Origin: Anaerolineales bacterium UBA2317
Lineage (GTDB): Bacteria; Chloroflexota; Anaerolineae; Anaerolineales; Villigracilaceae
Direction: 5' to 3'
DNA length: 64,000 nt
NCBI GenBank assembly: GCA_002345215.1
Contig: DDVH01000015.1
Coordinates: forward strand, 75,685-139,684
The position numbers were made by a program, and so were the translations under genes. Below the pieces are notes generated by a model that was given only the letters and a program-made list of their open reading frames with translations, ran no database searches and had not been told where the DNA came from. The stretch's first letter is position 1; each line of letters opens with the position of its first letter. Below are positions 8,172 through 16,939 of this stretch, piece by piece.

Positions 8172-8206
8172 AAAAAACAAATCGTCCACATGGCGATTTG
8201 TTTTTT
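8172..8206 (+). terminator. Intrinsic terminator after tRNA-Asp
   Basis: A 13-bp stem AAAAAACAAATCG/CGATTTGTTTTTT with a 9-base loop; the T6 end forms the release tract five bases after the tRNA. Confidence 0.85.
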
Positions 8207-8207
8207 A

Positions 8208-8235
8208 TTGATAAGTTAAAAAGTTATAGTAAAAT
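8208..8235 (+). promoter_or_regulatory. Promoter of tRNA-Leu
   Basis: TTGATA (8208-8213), a 16-base spacer and TAAAAT (8230-8235), placing the start a few bases before tRNA-Leu at 8246. Confidence 0.6.
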
Positions 8236-8245
8236 ATCTCTTGCC

Positions 8246-8329
8246 GGGGCGATGGCGGAATCGGCAGACGCAACAGACTTAAAATCTGTCGTTGGAAACA
8301 ACGTGAGGGTTCGACCCCCTCTCGCCCCA
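8246..8329 (+). tRNA. tRNA-Leu (TAA)
   Basis: Acceptor GGGGCGA pairs with TCGCCCC, the anticodon loop CTTAAAA gives TAA, a long variable arm (TCGTTGGAAACAACGT) marks a class II tRNA, and the T arm is GAGGGTTCGACCCCCTC. The discriminator is A at 8329. CCA is not encoded, unlike the neighbouring tRNA-Asp. Confidence 0.96.
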
Positions 8330-8334
8330 CAAAT

Positions 8335-8371
8335 GTCATTGCGACTCTTGGTTCAGGATGTTGCAATGACG
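8335..8371. repeat. Short inverted repeat of the GTCATTGCGA type
   Basis: GTCATTGC at the left and GCAATGAC at the right flank an unpaired middle. The end sequence is like the remnant at 20608. There is no T-run, so it is more likely a dispersed repeat remnant than a terminator. Confidence 0.5.
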
Positions 8372-8390
8372 TTTTCATCTAAAGGCAAAT

Positions 8391-9539
8391 ATGTTTACTC
8401 GTCAACACCTTGAAGAAATTGAAGATAAAAGCCTTGCGCCTTACGGAATGCGCAGCAAGGATACCAAAGGTCGCGCCTATTTAGATACCGAACCTGAATA
8501 TCGTACATCCTTTCAACGTGACCGTGACCGAATCTTACACACCACCGCTTTTCGTAGATTGGAATACAAGACGCAAGTCTTCATCAATTTTGAAGGTGAC
8601 CACTTCCGCACTCGCCTCACTCATACGTTGGAAGTTGCTCAAATCGGTCGGACATTATCTCGCGCCTTAGGCGGTAATGAAGATTTAGTAGAAGCCATTT
8701 GCTTAGCACATGATTTGGGTCATTCACCTTTTGGGCATTCTGGCGAAGTTGCCTTAGCACGATTGATGAAAGATTACGGTGGCTTTGACCATAACAAACA
8801 ATCTCTTAGAATCGTCACTGAGCTTGAACAACGTTACCCAGAATTCCCCGGTTTGAATCTTACGTGGGAAGTACGTGAAGGCATGGTCAAACATGAATCA
8901 GAATATGATATTTCTGATGCAAGAGATTTCAACCCTGATTTACGCGGCAACCTCGAAACTCAAATTGCCAATGTCGCGGATGAATTAGCTTATACTACGC
9001 ATGACCTTGACGACGGGTTGCGCTCTGGGATGATTAATCCACAAATGCTTGAAGTTGTAGCCTTGTGGAATATTTTGCGAGAAACGTATAATTGGCGTGG
9101 ACCCGTTTTGAGTGATATGGAACGCCATCGCATGATTCGTCATTTAGTTGGTATCATGGTGACAGATATGGTCACTGCTACAGATAAACGTTTGAAGGAA
9201 AATAAAGTCAACTCGCCGACCGATATTCAGAAATTAAAAACAAATTTGGTTGGTTATAGTGAAGAAATGCAAAGACGCAACCGTGAATTGAAAGACTTTT
9301 TATATGCAAAACTATATCGTCATAACCGCGTGGTGAGAATGCAAGTAAAAGCAGAAAAAACAATTTCAGACATATTCCATGCTTACCGAGCAGAACCTGC
9401 CATGTTGCCCGAACATGTTCAATTTTTCGTCGAGAAGCGTGGTTTAGAAAGAACTATCTGCGATTATATTGCCGGCATGACAGACCGTTACGCAGTCGAA
9501 GAACATCAAAAGTTATTTAATCCCCTTGAAAAACCGTAA
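8391..9539 (+). CDS. dgt: dGTP triphosphohydrolase-like HD protein
   Basis: A 382-residue protein of the dNTPase family that hydrolyses dGTP or other dNTPs to the nucleoside plus tripolyphosphate and so limits dNTP pools. The HD-domain metal ligands are intact: RTRLTHTLEV (H78), AHDLGHSPFGHSGE (H107, D108, H111, H116) and a downstream NVADELAYTTHDLDD (Asp ligand). R-D-R-D-R-I-L-H-T-T-AFRRLEYKTQVF is the typical N-terminal stretch. The length matches the shorter bacterial dNTPase subgroup rather than the 500-residue E. coli enzyme, so substrate choice is uncertain. It lies between tRNA-Leu and greA as a single gene with its own terminator. Confidence 0.93.
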   Translation: MFTRQHLEEIEDKSLAPYGMRSKDTKGRAYLDTEPEYRTSFQRDRDRILHTTAFRRLEYKTQVFINFEGDHFRTRLTHTLEVAQIGRTLSRALGGNEDLVEAICLAHDLGHSPFGHSGEVALARLMKDYGGFDHNKQSLRIVTELEQRYPEFPGLNLTWEVREGMVKHESEYDISDARDFNPDLRGNLETQIANVADELAYTTHDLDDGLRSGMINPQMLEVVALWNILRETYNWRGPVLSDMERHRMIRHLVGIMVTDMVTATDKRLKENKVNSPTDIQKLKTNLVGYSEEMQRRNRELKDFLYAKLYRHNRVVRMQVKAEKTISDIFHAYRAEPAMLPEHVQFFVEKRGLERTICDYIAGMTDRYAVEEHQKLFNPLEKP

Positions 9540-9557
9540 TTGATTTTGGTTTTCACA

Positions 9558-9590
9558 GGGGGCATTAGCAAGAAAGTTTGCCCCCTTTAT
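9558..9590 (+). terminator. Terminator after dgt
   Basis: Stem GGGGGCA/TGCCCCC with a 14-base loop, followed by TTTATTATTTTATT, about 20 bases after the dgt stop. Confidence 0.7.
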
Positions 9591-9630
9591 TATTTTATTC
9601 ATCAGACAGACAAGCAAGAAAGGAGAAGCC

Positions 9631-10095
9631 ATGTCTCAACCCAATTACTTAACTCCCGAAGGTGAAGCAAAACTCAAAGCCGAACTCGCCGAATTGACCG
9701 GCCCAAAACGTGAAGAACTCGCACAACGGTTACGCTCTGCCATTCAAATGGGAGACCTTTCAGAAAATGCAGACTATCACAAAGCCAAAGAAGACCAAGG
9801 CTTTCTTGAAGGTCGCATCCAAGAAATTGAAGCAATTCTACGCAATTCTGTATTAATTGAAAAAACAGAAAACACCGGTGTTGTAACTATTGGTTCAACT
9901 GTCACCATTCAAGAAGATGGGTTTGACCCTGAAAAATATTATTTAGTCGGTCCAGCCGAAGCCGACCCTCGTAACGGGAAAATTTCACACGAGTCGCCAA
10001 TTGGAAGTGCTTTGATGGACAAAAAAGTTGGTGATACAGCCGAAGCCGAAACACCCGGTGGAAAAATCAAATTTAAGATTATCAAAATTGAATAA
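9631..10095 (+). CDS. greA: Transcription elongation factor GreA
   Basis: A 154-residue protein, the usual GreA length. The N-terminal coiled coil carries NYLTPEGEAKLKAELAEL and the tip motif GDLSENADYHKAKEDQGFLEGRI, whose acidic residues reach the RNA polymerase active site. The C-terminal FKBP-like domain shows VGPAEADPRNGKISHESPIGSALMDKKVGD. GreA rescues backtracked polymerase by stimulating transcript cleavage. AGGAGAAG precedes ATG 9631. It is a single gene that ends in a strong bidirectional terminator. Confidence 0.97.
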   Translation: MSQPNYLTPEGEAKLKAELAELTGPKREELAQRLRSAIQMGDLSENADYHKAKEDQGFLEGRIQEIEAILRNSVLIEKTENTGVVTIGSTVTIQEDGFDPEKYYLVGPAEADPRNGKISHESPIGSALMDKKVGDTAEAETPGGKIKFKIIKIE

Positions 10096-10104
10096 TAACA
10101 AAAT

Positions 10105-10137
10105 AAAATCCCTTCATAACGAAGGGATTTTATTTTT
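10105..10137. terminator. Bidirectional terminator between greA and the convergent gene
   Basis: An 11-bp perfect stem AAAATCCCTTC/GAAGGGATTTT with a 5-base loop, followed by T-runs on both strands. It just touches the stop codon region of the minus-strand gene at 10136. Confidence 0.9.
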
Positions 10138-11131
10138 ACTTGGGCCAAATTGCCAATTCAAGTGTAATTCGTTCAAAATAACTATTATCAGGTAGTGGAC
10201 CTTTTCCATATTCAAGGTCAACGATGGTAGCCAGTAATTGCAAAGTTGCGGTTTCAAGCAAAATTTGAGCTTGTGGTTCTACCTGCACTAATTCACCTTT
10301 GGGTTCTAAGCGAGAGCGAATGCCAATATCACTAAAAGCATGTTGAGACATTAAAACTTTTGTGGCGGTCTTGATATCATTTTTATCAAATAACCAAATT
10401 TCTAAAGCAGTGACCTTTTTCGGGTCGCCAACGCCAATGACTTCTGAAACACCAACACCATACTCACCCATAAATTCACCAGCGCCTGTATCAATGCTAA
10501 ATGATTCATCATATAAATCATCACCAAGCAAATAGGTCGTCATTGTTTGAGTAATGGGTGGAGCTAAACCTAATTCAGAAAAATCTGTTTTGGCGGCACT
10601 GCGACTAATCTCTGCGGCTTGCATGACGGTTGTCACTTCACCTGAGCCGCGCCTGCCAAATAAACGGAACAGATACATCCCTGCCGCGGCAAGCACACCA
10701 AGCACCAAAACAATCCCAATGCCAATCAAGGCAGTGTTCATTAAAGAAGATTGCCCGCCGTTTTCTTGTGCTGGTTGTCCGCCACCTGTGGTTGCTAAAA
10801 TGCTTGCAATCAAATCACCAAAGTTTTTTACTACAGCCGGGTCTTGTGTGCCAGGTGTGGTTTGAATTTTCAAGTAAGCTTGATCTGCTCCAATGCCAAG
10901 ATTCTGCCAACGCTGGAGAGCCAAGTTTGGGTCAGGGTTGAGGCGATAGGAATCAATCGCCATTCGTAAATAATCTTCTTGCAAATCGGCACGAAGATAT
11001 GCCGGGGTTGCATCCACAAAATCAACAGGGTCAATCTCCCATGCCCAAATTAATCCAAGCAATAGCCCGCCGACAAATAATCCAATTTGAACAAGAGGTA
11101 ATTTTTTTAACAGAGCAACGACAAACTGCAT
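10136..11131 (-). CDS. Conserved two-TM membrane protein, unknown function
   Basis: A 331-residue protein. It has an N-terminal membrane segment (residues about 14-31, VQIGLFVGGLLLGLIWAW), a helical region with DYLRMAIDSYRLNPDPNLALQRWQNLG, a second membrane segment (about 133-155) and a C-terminal domain of about 150 residues with GAGEFMGEYGVGVSEVIGVGDPKKVTALEIWLFDK. No catalytic motif is recognised. Proteins of this build are common in Anaerolineae genomes and have no assigned role that I know of. AAAGGAG precedes ATG 11131. It stands alone between greA (convergent) and topA (same strand, separate terminator). Confidence 0.8.
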   Translation of the reverse strand: MQFVVALLKKLPLVQIGLFVGGLLLGLIWAWEIDPVDFVDATPAYLRADLQEDYLRMAIDSYRLNPDPNLALQRWQNLGIGADQAYLKIQTTPGTQDPAVVKNFGDLIASILATTGGGQPAQENGGQSSLMNTALIGIGIVLVLGVLAAAGMYLFRLFGRRGSGEVTTVMQAAEISRSAAKTDFSELGLAPPITQTMTTYLLGDDLYDESFSIDTGAGEFMGEYGVGVSEVIGVGDPKKVTALEIWLFDKNDIKTATKVLMSQHAFSDIGIRSRLEPKGELVQVEPQAQILLETATLQLLATIVDLEYGKGPLPDNSYFERITLELAIWPK

Positions 11132-11244
11132 AACAGACTCCTTTGGTTTGCTTTCCTCGATTATACAATGGAATTTCGGATGAAAAAATTACGACACCAT
11201 GATTTGATGAAAACCCGCCTCATTCTTCGGGGAGGCTTGATTCT

Positions 11245-11275
11245 AAAAGGGACACGGTGTTGCCGTGTCCCTTTT
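11245..11275 (-). terminator. Terminator after topA
   Basis: A 13-bp perfect stem AAAAGGGACACGG and its complement with a 5-base loop, directly after the topA stop. The T4 tract is short on both strands. Confidence 0.8.
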
Positions 11276-11277
11276 CA

Positions 11278-13581
11278 TTACGCGTTTTCTGCTACAACTT
11301 CATCCAATGGGAAGGTTTCAGAACAATTTGTACATTGCGCTTCGCGTTTGTTGGCAATGACCAATAAGCCATTACATTTCGGGCATGGTTTGGCAATTGG
11401 CTTCTTCCATGATGTGAAATCACAATTTGGATAATTTGCACAACCATAGAAAGTTCGTCCTTTGCGGGTTTTCTTTTCAACCAAATCACCGCCATCTTTC
11501 GGGCAGGCGATTCCGATTTTTTCTAACCATGGTTCTGTATAACGACAAGTTGGGAAGTTAGCACAAGAGATAAATTTTCCGAAACGTCCATAACGAATGA
11601 CGAGTTCACCACCATCATCCGGGCAGATTCTACCAATCGGTTCTGGACCAGATTTAACCACAGGCATTTCGGCTTGTGCTTTTTGTACATCAGCCGAAAA
11701 TGGTTCGTAGAATTCACGAATAGCGGCTTCCCATGTCATTTCACCTTCGGCAATTTTATCGAGGTCTTCTTCCATGTGAGCCGTGAAATTCAAATCTACA
11801 ACTTCAGGGAAATATTGCGCCATCAAATCGTTTACTTGAAAGCCAATATCGGTTGGGATTAATCGCTTCTCTTCGCGCATTACATATCCGCGTTGTTGAA
11901 TGGTAGAAATTGTCGGCGCGTATGTAGAAGGGCGACCAATTCCATTTTCTTCTAATGCTTGCACTAAGGATGCTTCTGAAAAACGTGGTGGTGGTTGTGT
12001 GAAATGTTGTTCAGGAATCAAGCGCACTAGTTCTTGTTTTTGTCCTTCGGCAACACCAGCAGGAATTTTTACGTCCTCTTCCTCTTCTGGTTTGGCATCT
12101 TCGTTTTTCGCTTCTTCATATACAACCAAAAAGCCGGGGAATTTCACCGCTGAACCCGAAGCACGCAATAAATATTCATGCTCATTGGTTTTGCCGGTCA
12201 CTTCCACTTGTAATGTATCAAAAACAGCCGCTTCCATTTGTGAGGCGATAAATCTTTGCCAAATCAAGCGATATAGCTTGAACATGGCTGGTTCTAAAAA
12301 TTCTTTGACCTTTTCAGGGTCTCGCATTGCCGAAGTGGGACGAATTGCTTCGTGTGCTTCTTGAGCATTGGCAGATTTTGTTTTGTATGTCGGTGGTTCA
12401 GATGGAAGAAAATCGCCTCCATACTTGCCCGTTACATACTCACGTGCCTCGGCTTGCGCCATCGCCGACACATTGGTTGAGTCGGTACGCATGTAGGTAA
12501 TTAAACCAGTGGAGCCACCTTCACCCACATCTTGACCTTCATATAAACCTTGTGCTAACGCCATAGTTCTTCTGGCAGTAAAACCTAATTTACGTGAAGC
12601 CTCTTGTTGAAGTGTGGATGTTGTAAAAGGCGCAAGTGGTTTACGTCTGCGTTCTCCCCGTTTGACCTTTGTAATGGAATAAGAAGCAGTTTCCATGTCA
12701 TAAAGAAGCGGTTTGACAGTTTCTTCATTTGGCAATTCAACATCTTTATCATCCATCTTAACTAACTTGGCAATAAAGTTTGATTTCAAATTTTCAGGTT
12801 TGAACTCCGCATGAATTGACCAATATTCTACGGGTTTGAAATCTTCAATTTCACGTTCACGGTCAACGATTAATTTCAATGCCACAGATTGCACACGCCC
12901 AGCGGATAAACGTCCGCGAACTTTTTCCCAAAGAATAGGGCTGATGCTATAACCAACGAGTCTATCCAACACGCGGCGAGCTTGTTGGGCATTGACGAGA
13001 TTCATATCAATATTGCGTGGATGTGAAAATGCTTCTGCTACAGCAGGTGCAGTGATTTCGTGGAAGACGACGCGCTTGGTTCTGGCGGGGTCAATCTCTG
13101 CCGCTTCCATGAGATGCCATGAGATAGATTCACCTTCACGGTCGGGGTCGGTTGCGAGATAAATTTCTTCTGCTTTTTTAGCGAGTTGTTTAATTTCTTT
13201 TACAACGGGTTTCTTTTCATTGGGCACGCGATATTTCGGTTCAAAATTATTATCAACATCTACCGAGAGTTGTGACTTTAATAAATCGCGCACATGCCCC
13301 ACTGACGCACGCACGGTATAACCTTTCCCTAAAAATCGCCCAACCGTTTTTGCTTTGGCTGGTGATTCAACAATAACAAGTTTTCCTTCACGCACTTCAA
13401 CTTTTTCAGGTTTGGGTGGTGGCGTTAAATTCGCATGTGCATCTGTTTTGCCCATGCGAAATAATTTTGTACCACATACAGGACAAATCCCTGTTGTAAT
13501 TGCTGAACTCTTCGCATTGAATCCAGCAACGGGGTCTTTGATTTCTCTTTTGGTCTTGCACTTCATGCAATAGGCTTCCAT
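11278..13581 (-). CDS. topA: DNA topoisomerase I with extra N-terminal zinc ribbon
   Basis: A 767-residue type IA topoisomerase that relaxes negative supercoils. Residues 1-45 form an additional four-Cys ribbon (CMKC at 5-8, CPVC at 33-36; DUF5679-like) not found in E. coli TopA. The TOPRIM domain begins at KLVIVESPAKAKT, with ATDPDREGE (143-151). The catalytic Tyr is Y363 in GLITYMRTDST, and SAGRVQSVALK is present. Three C-terminal zinc ribbons end the protein (CPDDGGELV, CPKDGGDLV, CPKCNGLLV). AAAGAGGA precedes ATG 13581. The leader region contains a dispersed inverted repeat. Identity is secure. Confidence 0.97.
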   Translation of the reverse strand: MEAYCMKCKTKREIKDPVAGFNAKSSAITTGICPVCGTKLFRMGKTDAHANLTPPPKPEKVEVREGKLVIVESPAKAKTVGRFLGKGYTVRASVGHVRDLLKSQLSVDVDNNFEPKYRVPNEKKPVVKEIKQLAKKAEEIYLATDPDREGESISWHLMEAAEIDPARTKRVVFHEITAPAVAEAFSHPRNIDMNLVNAQQARRVLDRLVGYSISPILWEKVRGRLSAGRVQSVALKLIVDREREIEDFKPVEYWSIHAEFKPENLKSNFIAKLVKMDDKDVELPNEETVKPLLYDMETASYSITKVKRGERRRKPLAPFTTSTLQQEASRKLGFTARRTMALAQGLYEGQDVGEGGSTGLITYMRTDSTNVSAMAQAEAREYVTGKYGGDFLPSEPPTYKTKSANAQEAHEAIRPTSAMRDPEKVKEFLEPAMFKLYRLIWQRFIASQMEAAVFDTLQVEVTGKTNEHEYLLRASGSAVKFPGFLVVYEEAKNEDAKPEEEEDVKIPAGVAEGQKQELVRLIPEQHFTQPPPRFSEASLVQALEENGIGRPSTYAPTISTIQQRGYVMREEKRLIPTDIGFQVNDLMAQYFPEVVDLNFTAHMEEDLDKIAEGEMTWEAAIREFYEPFSADVQKAQAEMPVVKSGPEPIGRICPDDGGELVIRYGRFGKFISCANFPTCRYTEPWLEKIGIACPKDGGDLVEKKTRKGRTFYGCANYPNCDFTSWKKPIAKPCPKCNGLLVIANKREAQCTNCSETFPLDEVVAENA

Positions 13582-13599
13582 TGATTATCCTCTTTACAA

Positions 13600-13663
13600 T
13601 GTAAGGGCGACCCGCCCATATCAATTAAGTAATTTGATTAATTTGAAGGGTCGCCCCTACAAT
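13600..13663. repeat. Inverted repeat of the TGTAGGGGCGACCC family
   Basis: TGTAAGGGCGACCC at the left and GGGTCGCCCCTACA at the right (one mismatch) with an AT-rich 34-base middle, in the leader/promoter region of topA. The same end sequence recurs inside the acyl-CoA synthetase gene at 51891-51915. Confidence 0.75.
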
Positions 13664-13681
13664 TTATCATAAGAAAACTAA

Positions 13682-13701
13682 ATCCCGCATTACTACGGGA
13701 T
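13682..13701 (-). terminator. Weak hairpin downstream of manC
   Basis: ATCCCG/CGGGAT stem with an 8-base loop in the 140 bases between the manC stop and the topA leader repeat. It is followed on the minus strand by a loose T-rich run. Confidence 0.45.
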
Positions 13702-13804
13702 GTATCATTCTACAACAGGTTTTTGATTTTTTGCAAATGACATTTTTAGATGAATAATAGATTATGAACAATTGTCAATTTTCCATTGAACATTATCCAT
13801 TATT

Positions 13805-14896
13805 TTACAAAAATTTTTCCTGACGATGTTTTTTCAAATGTTCCACTACTTCTTTAACACGCTGTGATTGATCTGTCTTACAAATCAACAAAGCATCACC
13901 TGTATCCACAATCACCATATCATCCACACCAATGGTGACGATTAATCTTTCACTGCCGCCATACACCAAAGTATTATGCGTTTCATGCGCGAGATGTAAA
14001 TTGGTATTGGTTGCAATGTTTCCATTCATATCTGGCAATAAAACCTCAAACAATGAAGACCACATGCCCACATCACTCCAGCCTAAACCACCTGCGGGCA
14101 ACACTGCAACGCGTTCGGCTTTTTCCATAATGCCATAATCAACAGTTTCGTTTTTCAAATCTTTCCAACGATTACTTAGCACTTCATTTTGTTTGGATGT
14201 ACCCCACGCTTCACCTATGGCTTCAAGTTGGTTGCTCAACTCTGGCATTTGTTTTCCAATTTCACTTAAGATAGTATCCACATGCCAAATGAACATACCA
14301 CTATTCCACGAATGGTCACCAGAGCGGAGTAGTTTTTGAGCAGTCTCTTCATTTGGTTTCTCAACAAATTTCTTGACGTTATAAACAGGATAGTTATATC
14401 CACCATCAACTGACTTGCCTTGTTGAATGTAACCATACGCCGTAGAAGGTGACGTGGGTGTGATTCCCAATGTCACTAAATATTTATTTTCTGCCACTTC
14501 AAAAGCAGTCTTCAATAAATAATGAAACAAATCCACATTGCGGATGAAATGGTCAGATGGCAAAATTGCCATAACGGCGTTTGGATTTCGCTTCTTTAAT
14601 ACCATCGCCGCCAAACCAACCACAGAGGCAGTCCCCCGCGGAGCAGGTTCAATTAAATAATTTTCTTCAGGAATCTCTGGCGCTTGCAACTTCATTTCTT
14701 TGGCTTGTTCTTCAATTGTCACCACCAAAATTCTTTCAGGCGGAAATAAATTTTCCAAACGTTTAACTGTGCTTTGAAACAAAGTCTCTTGACCTAATAA
14801 TGGAAGCAATTGCTTCGGGCTTTCTTTTCTGGAAACGGGCCATAGACGTGTACCACCTCCGCCCGCCATGATGACTGCATAATGATGATTTGACAT
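13805..14896 (-). CDS. manC: Mannose-1-phosphate guanylyltransferase
   Basis: A 363-residue nucleotidyltransferase that makes GDP-mannose from GTP and mannose-1-phosphate. The N-terminal signature AGGGGTRLWPVSRKESPKQ is complete, followed by PAPRGTA, MAILPSDHFI, TAYGYIQQG, FVEKPNEETA, WNSGMFIWH and the C-terminal GWSDVGMWSSLFE and VYGGSERLIVTIGVDDMVIVDT. The length suits the short form without a fused isomerase. ATG 14896 directly follows the dprA stop, so the two genes are cotranscribed. The product probably feeds the lipid-linked mannosyltransferase encoded at 5206-5955 and surface glycans. Identity as a GDP-mannose pyrophosphorylase is strong; the gene name is by family. Confidence 0.93.
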   Translation of the reverse strand: MSNHHYAVIMAGGGGTRLWPVSRKESPKQLLPLLGQETLFQSTVKRLENLFPPERILVVTIEEQAKEMKLQAPEIPEENYLIEPAPRGTASVVGLAAMVLKKRNPNAVMAILPSDHFIRNVDLFHYLLKTAFEVAENKYLVTLGITPTSPSTAYGYIQQGKSVDGGYNYPVYNVKKFVEKPNEETAQKLLRSGDHSWNSGMFIWHVDTILSEIGKQMPELSNQLEAIGEAWGTSKQNEVLSNRWKDLKNETVDYGIMEKAERVAVLPAGGLGWSDVGMWSSLFEVLLPDMNGNIATNTNLHLAHETHNTLVYGGSERLIVTIGVDDMVIVDTGDALLICKTDQSQRVKEVVEHLKKHRQEKFL

Positions 14897-16009
14897 TTAT
14901 TTATTCACCTTATATTCTGCTTGGTCTTCACGCACACTGACATAATTCATACCACCAACCTGCCGAACCATACCTTTTAATTCCATGAGTGCAAGCGTAG
15001 CAGAAATTTTCTCAATTGGCAAACCTGCCTGATTACGAATTTCATCTACATGCAAAGGCTCACTTGATAAAACACTTAACACTTTTGCTTCTATTTCATC
15101 TGTGGGCAAAATTTTTCTAGCAGATTTATGTTCACCCACACGAGTTAAATCTAATGCTTGCATTAAATCATCTGGAGATAATAAAGGCAATGCGCCTTTT
15201 TGAATTAAACGATTTGTGCCTTTGCTTTGCGGAGCCAAAATACTACCCGGCACCGCAAAAACTTCTCGTCCTTGTTCTGCCGCAAACTCAGCAGTGATTA
15301 ACGCCCCGCTTGTTTCAGCGGCTTCAATCACAACTACTGCTAACGATAAACCCGAAATGATTCTATTGCGTGGTGGAAAATTCGATGCATCAGGCGGAGT
15401 GCCCACTGCATAATCACTGATGATGGCACCACGCTCCATCATTTGTTCGGCTAAACCACGATGTTCAGGCGGATAAATTTTATCTACACCACTGCCTAAG
15501 ATTGCAATTGTTCGCCCACCAACTCTCAATGCAGTTTGATGCGCAATTGCATCCACACCACGCGCCAGCCCGCTGATAACAGTAATCCCATTTGAGGCTA
15601 AGAAAGAAGCGATTTCTTCCGTCACTTGCCTGCCATAGGCGGTGACTTTTCGCGTGCCCACAATTGCAACCGCAAACAAATCATCTTGTAAATATTCACC
15701 GCGAATATATAAAATAGGTGGAGGTTGGTCAATTTCTCTTAAACGATTTGGATATTCTTCATCCGCCCATGTGACGATTTTGATTCCCTGCGCTTCAATC
15801 TTCGCCCATACCTGATTCAAGTTTATATCTTTTCTTGCGCCGACGACTTTTTCTACTAACTTTGCTCCCAAACCTGATTCAGCAAGTTCATTCGCATCTG
15901 CATTCCACGCGGATTCTAAATCACCAAAATACGCGACGAGATTCTGCATGCGCACTGCGCCAATGCCTTTGATTAAGTTAAAGCCAATCCAATATTTTTT
16001 GTCATCCAT
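14897..16009 (-). CDS. dprA: DNA processing protein DprA
   Basis: A 370-residue protein. Residues 1-70 have a helix-hairpin-helix-like lead (IKGIGAVRMQNLVAYFG). The Rossmann-type core has VAIVGTRKVTAYG, ISGLARGVDAIAHQ, AILGSGVDKIYPPEH, FPPRNRIISGLS, VIEAAETSGALITA and VPGSI. A C-terminal winged helix (residues about 300-360, SEPLHVDEIRNQAGLP) completes it. DprA loads RecA on incoming single-stranded DNA during natural transformation. No other competence gene is encoded in the window. It is adjacent to manC without a gap; upstream lies a dispersed repeat and then rimM. Confidence 0.95.
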   Translation of the reverse strand: MDDKKYWIGFNLIKGIGAVRMQNLVAYFGDLESAWNADANELAESGLGAKLVEKVVGARKDINLNQVWAKIEAQGIKIVTWADEEYPNRLREIDQPPPILYIRGEYLQDDLFAVAIVGTRKVTAYGRQVTEEIASFLASNGITVISGLARGVDAIAHQTALRVGGRTIAILGSGVDKIYPPEHRGLAEQMMERGAIISDYAVGTPPDASNFPPRNRIISGLSLAVVVIEAAETSGALITAEFAAEQGREVFAVPGSILAPQSKGTNRLIQKGALPLLSPDDLMQALDLTRVGEHKSARKILPTDEIEAKVLSVLSSEPLHVDEIRNQAGLPIEKISATLALMELKGMVRQVGGMNYVSVREDQAEYKVNK

Positions 16010-16043
16010 AAAATAGGATTATATATGATACGGTGGTCGAGTA

Positions 16044-16100
16044 GGCGGCGGGTCTCGATACATGCTTCGCACACTCAACCATCGCCGCCGTATCGAGACC
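16044..16100. repeat. Interleaved inverted repeats (GGTCTCGATAC family)
   Basis: Two inverted pairs cross each other: GGCGGCG (16044-16050) with CGCCGCC (16083-16089), and GGTCTCGATAC (16051-16061) with GTATCGAGACC (16090-16100). They cannot form one nested hairpin; the order is that of an H-type pseudoknot. The element lies between rimM and dprA. Confidence 0.75.
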
Positions 16101-16105
16101 ACACA

Positions 16106-16636
16106 TTAAATCAACCCATCCATCAAATGCACTGTCATTACTTTTGATTCCATATCTATTTTCAAAATCACATCAGGAATGGCAGGCAACAAAATTTCCT
16201 TTTTATCATCGCGGACAATATAGACATCATTCGCGCCAGTTTCTAAAATTTCTTTTAATTCACCAAGCGGATTCCCCGCATCATCTACCACTTGTAAACC
16301 AATCAATTCATATTTATATACTTGACCTTGTGGCAAGGGCGGAACTTCGCTAGATTTTACATATACCCATGTATTGCGATATTTACCAACTGATTCAGGA
16401 GTGTCACAACCACGAATTTTGACAAGCAAATTATCAGCATGCGTTCGAACACTGCCTAACGTGGCGGCTTCATGTTGAGGTCCAAGATACACTTTGCGTC
16501 CAGGTTTAAAGCGTTCGGGGAAATCTGTATGCAAATCCATTAAGATCTCGCCCATCACCCCATGCGGACGGCGTAAAAATCCAACTGCTAAATAAATAGA
16601 CTCGCCTTTTGGCGAGCCTGATTTGGTTTCACTCAT
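16106..16636 (-). CDS. rimM: 16S rRNA processing protein RimM
   Basis: A 176-residue protein with an N-terminal RimM barrel (YLAVGFLRRPHGVMGEILMDLHTDFPERF) and a C-terminal PRC barrel (YKYELIGLQVVDDAGNPLGELKEILETGANDVYIV, then LLPAIPDVIL). It binds ribosomal protein S19 and helps 30S head maturation. ATG 16636 overlaps the stop of the KH-domain gene (ATGA). The usual next genes trmD and rplS are not here; dprA follows after a repeat element. Confidence 0.94.
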   Translation of the reverse strand: MSETKSGSPKGESIYLAVGFLRRPHGVMGEILMDLHTDFPERFKPGRKVYLGPQHEAATLGSVRTHADNLLVKIRGCDTPESVGKYRNTWVYVKSSEVPPLPQGQVYKYELIGLQVVDDAGNPLGELKEILETGANDVYIVRDDKKEILLPAIPDVILKIDMESKVMTVHLMDGLI

Positions 16637-16866
16637 TTCGGTTCAGTCACATCCAACGTGGCTTGCTTGCCTTCGCGTTCTGCGGCAACTCGCAACAACG
16701 TGCGAATTGCATTAGCAACTTTGCCACCTTTGCCAATCACACGTCCCATATCATCTTTGGCAACACTCAATTCAATGCGGGCACGATTTCCACCGCTTTG
16801 TTTGACGTTCACTTCTTCGGGATGTTCTACCAGTGATTTAGCGATGTATTCAATTAAATCTTTCAT
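16633..16866 (-). CDS. khpA: KH-domain RNA-binding protein KhpA
   Basis: A 77-residue single KH domain with the GxxG loop in DMGRVIGKGGKVANAIRTLL, the normal size for KhpA/YlqC. The protein binds RNA with KhpB in other bacteria and affects cell elongation and small-RNA regulation. GAGGTAA precedes ATG 16866. It sits in the conserved rpsP-khpA-rimM order, overlapping rimM by four bases and separated from rpsP by a 73-base AT-rich gap. Confidence 0.93.
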   Translation of the reverse strand: MKDLIEYIAKSLVEHPEEVNVKQSGGNRARIELSVAKDDMGRVIGKGGKVANAIRTLLRVAAEREGKQATLDVTEPK

Positions 16867-16939
16867 TGAGTTACCTCACTTACGAATTACGGATTACGCA
16901 TTAGGAAAATAATTCATGATGCGTACGTAAAAAAGTTGA

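Noticed and set aside
8198..8413. Plus-strand ORF across tRNA-Leu
   Set aside because: It overlaps a complete tRNA and a terminator; the dgt gene starts in another frame at 8391.
11217..11237. Second hairpin (GCCTC/GAGGC) before the topA terminator
   Set aside because: The stem is short with mismatches and no T-run; it adds nothing to the stronger hairpin at 11245.
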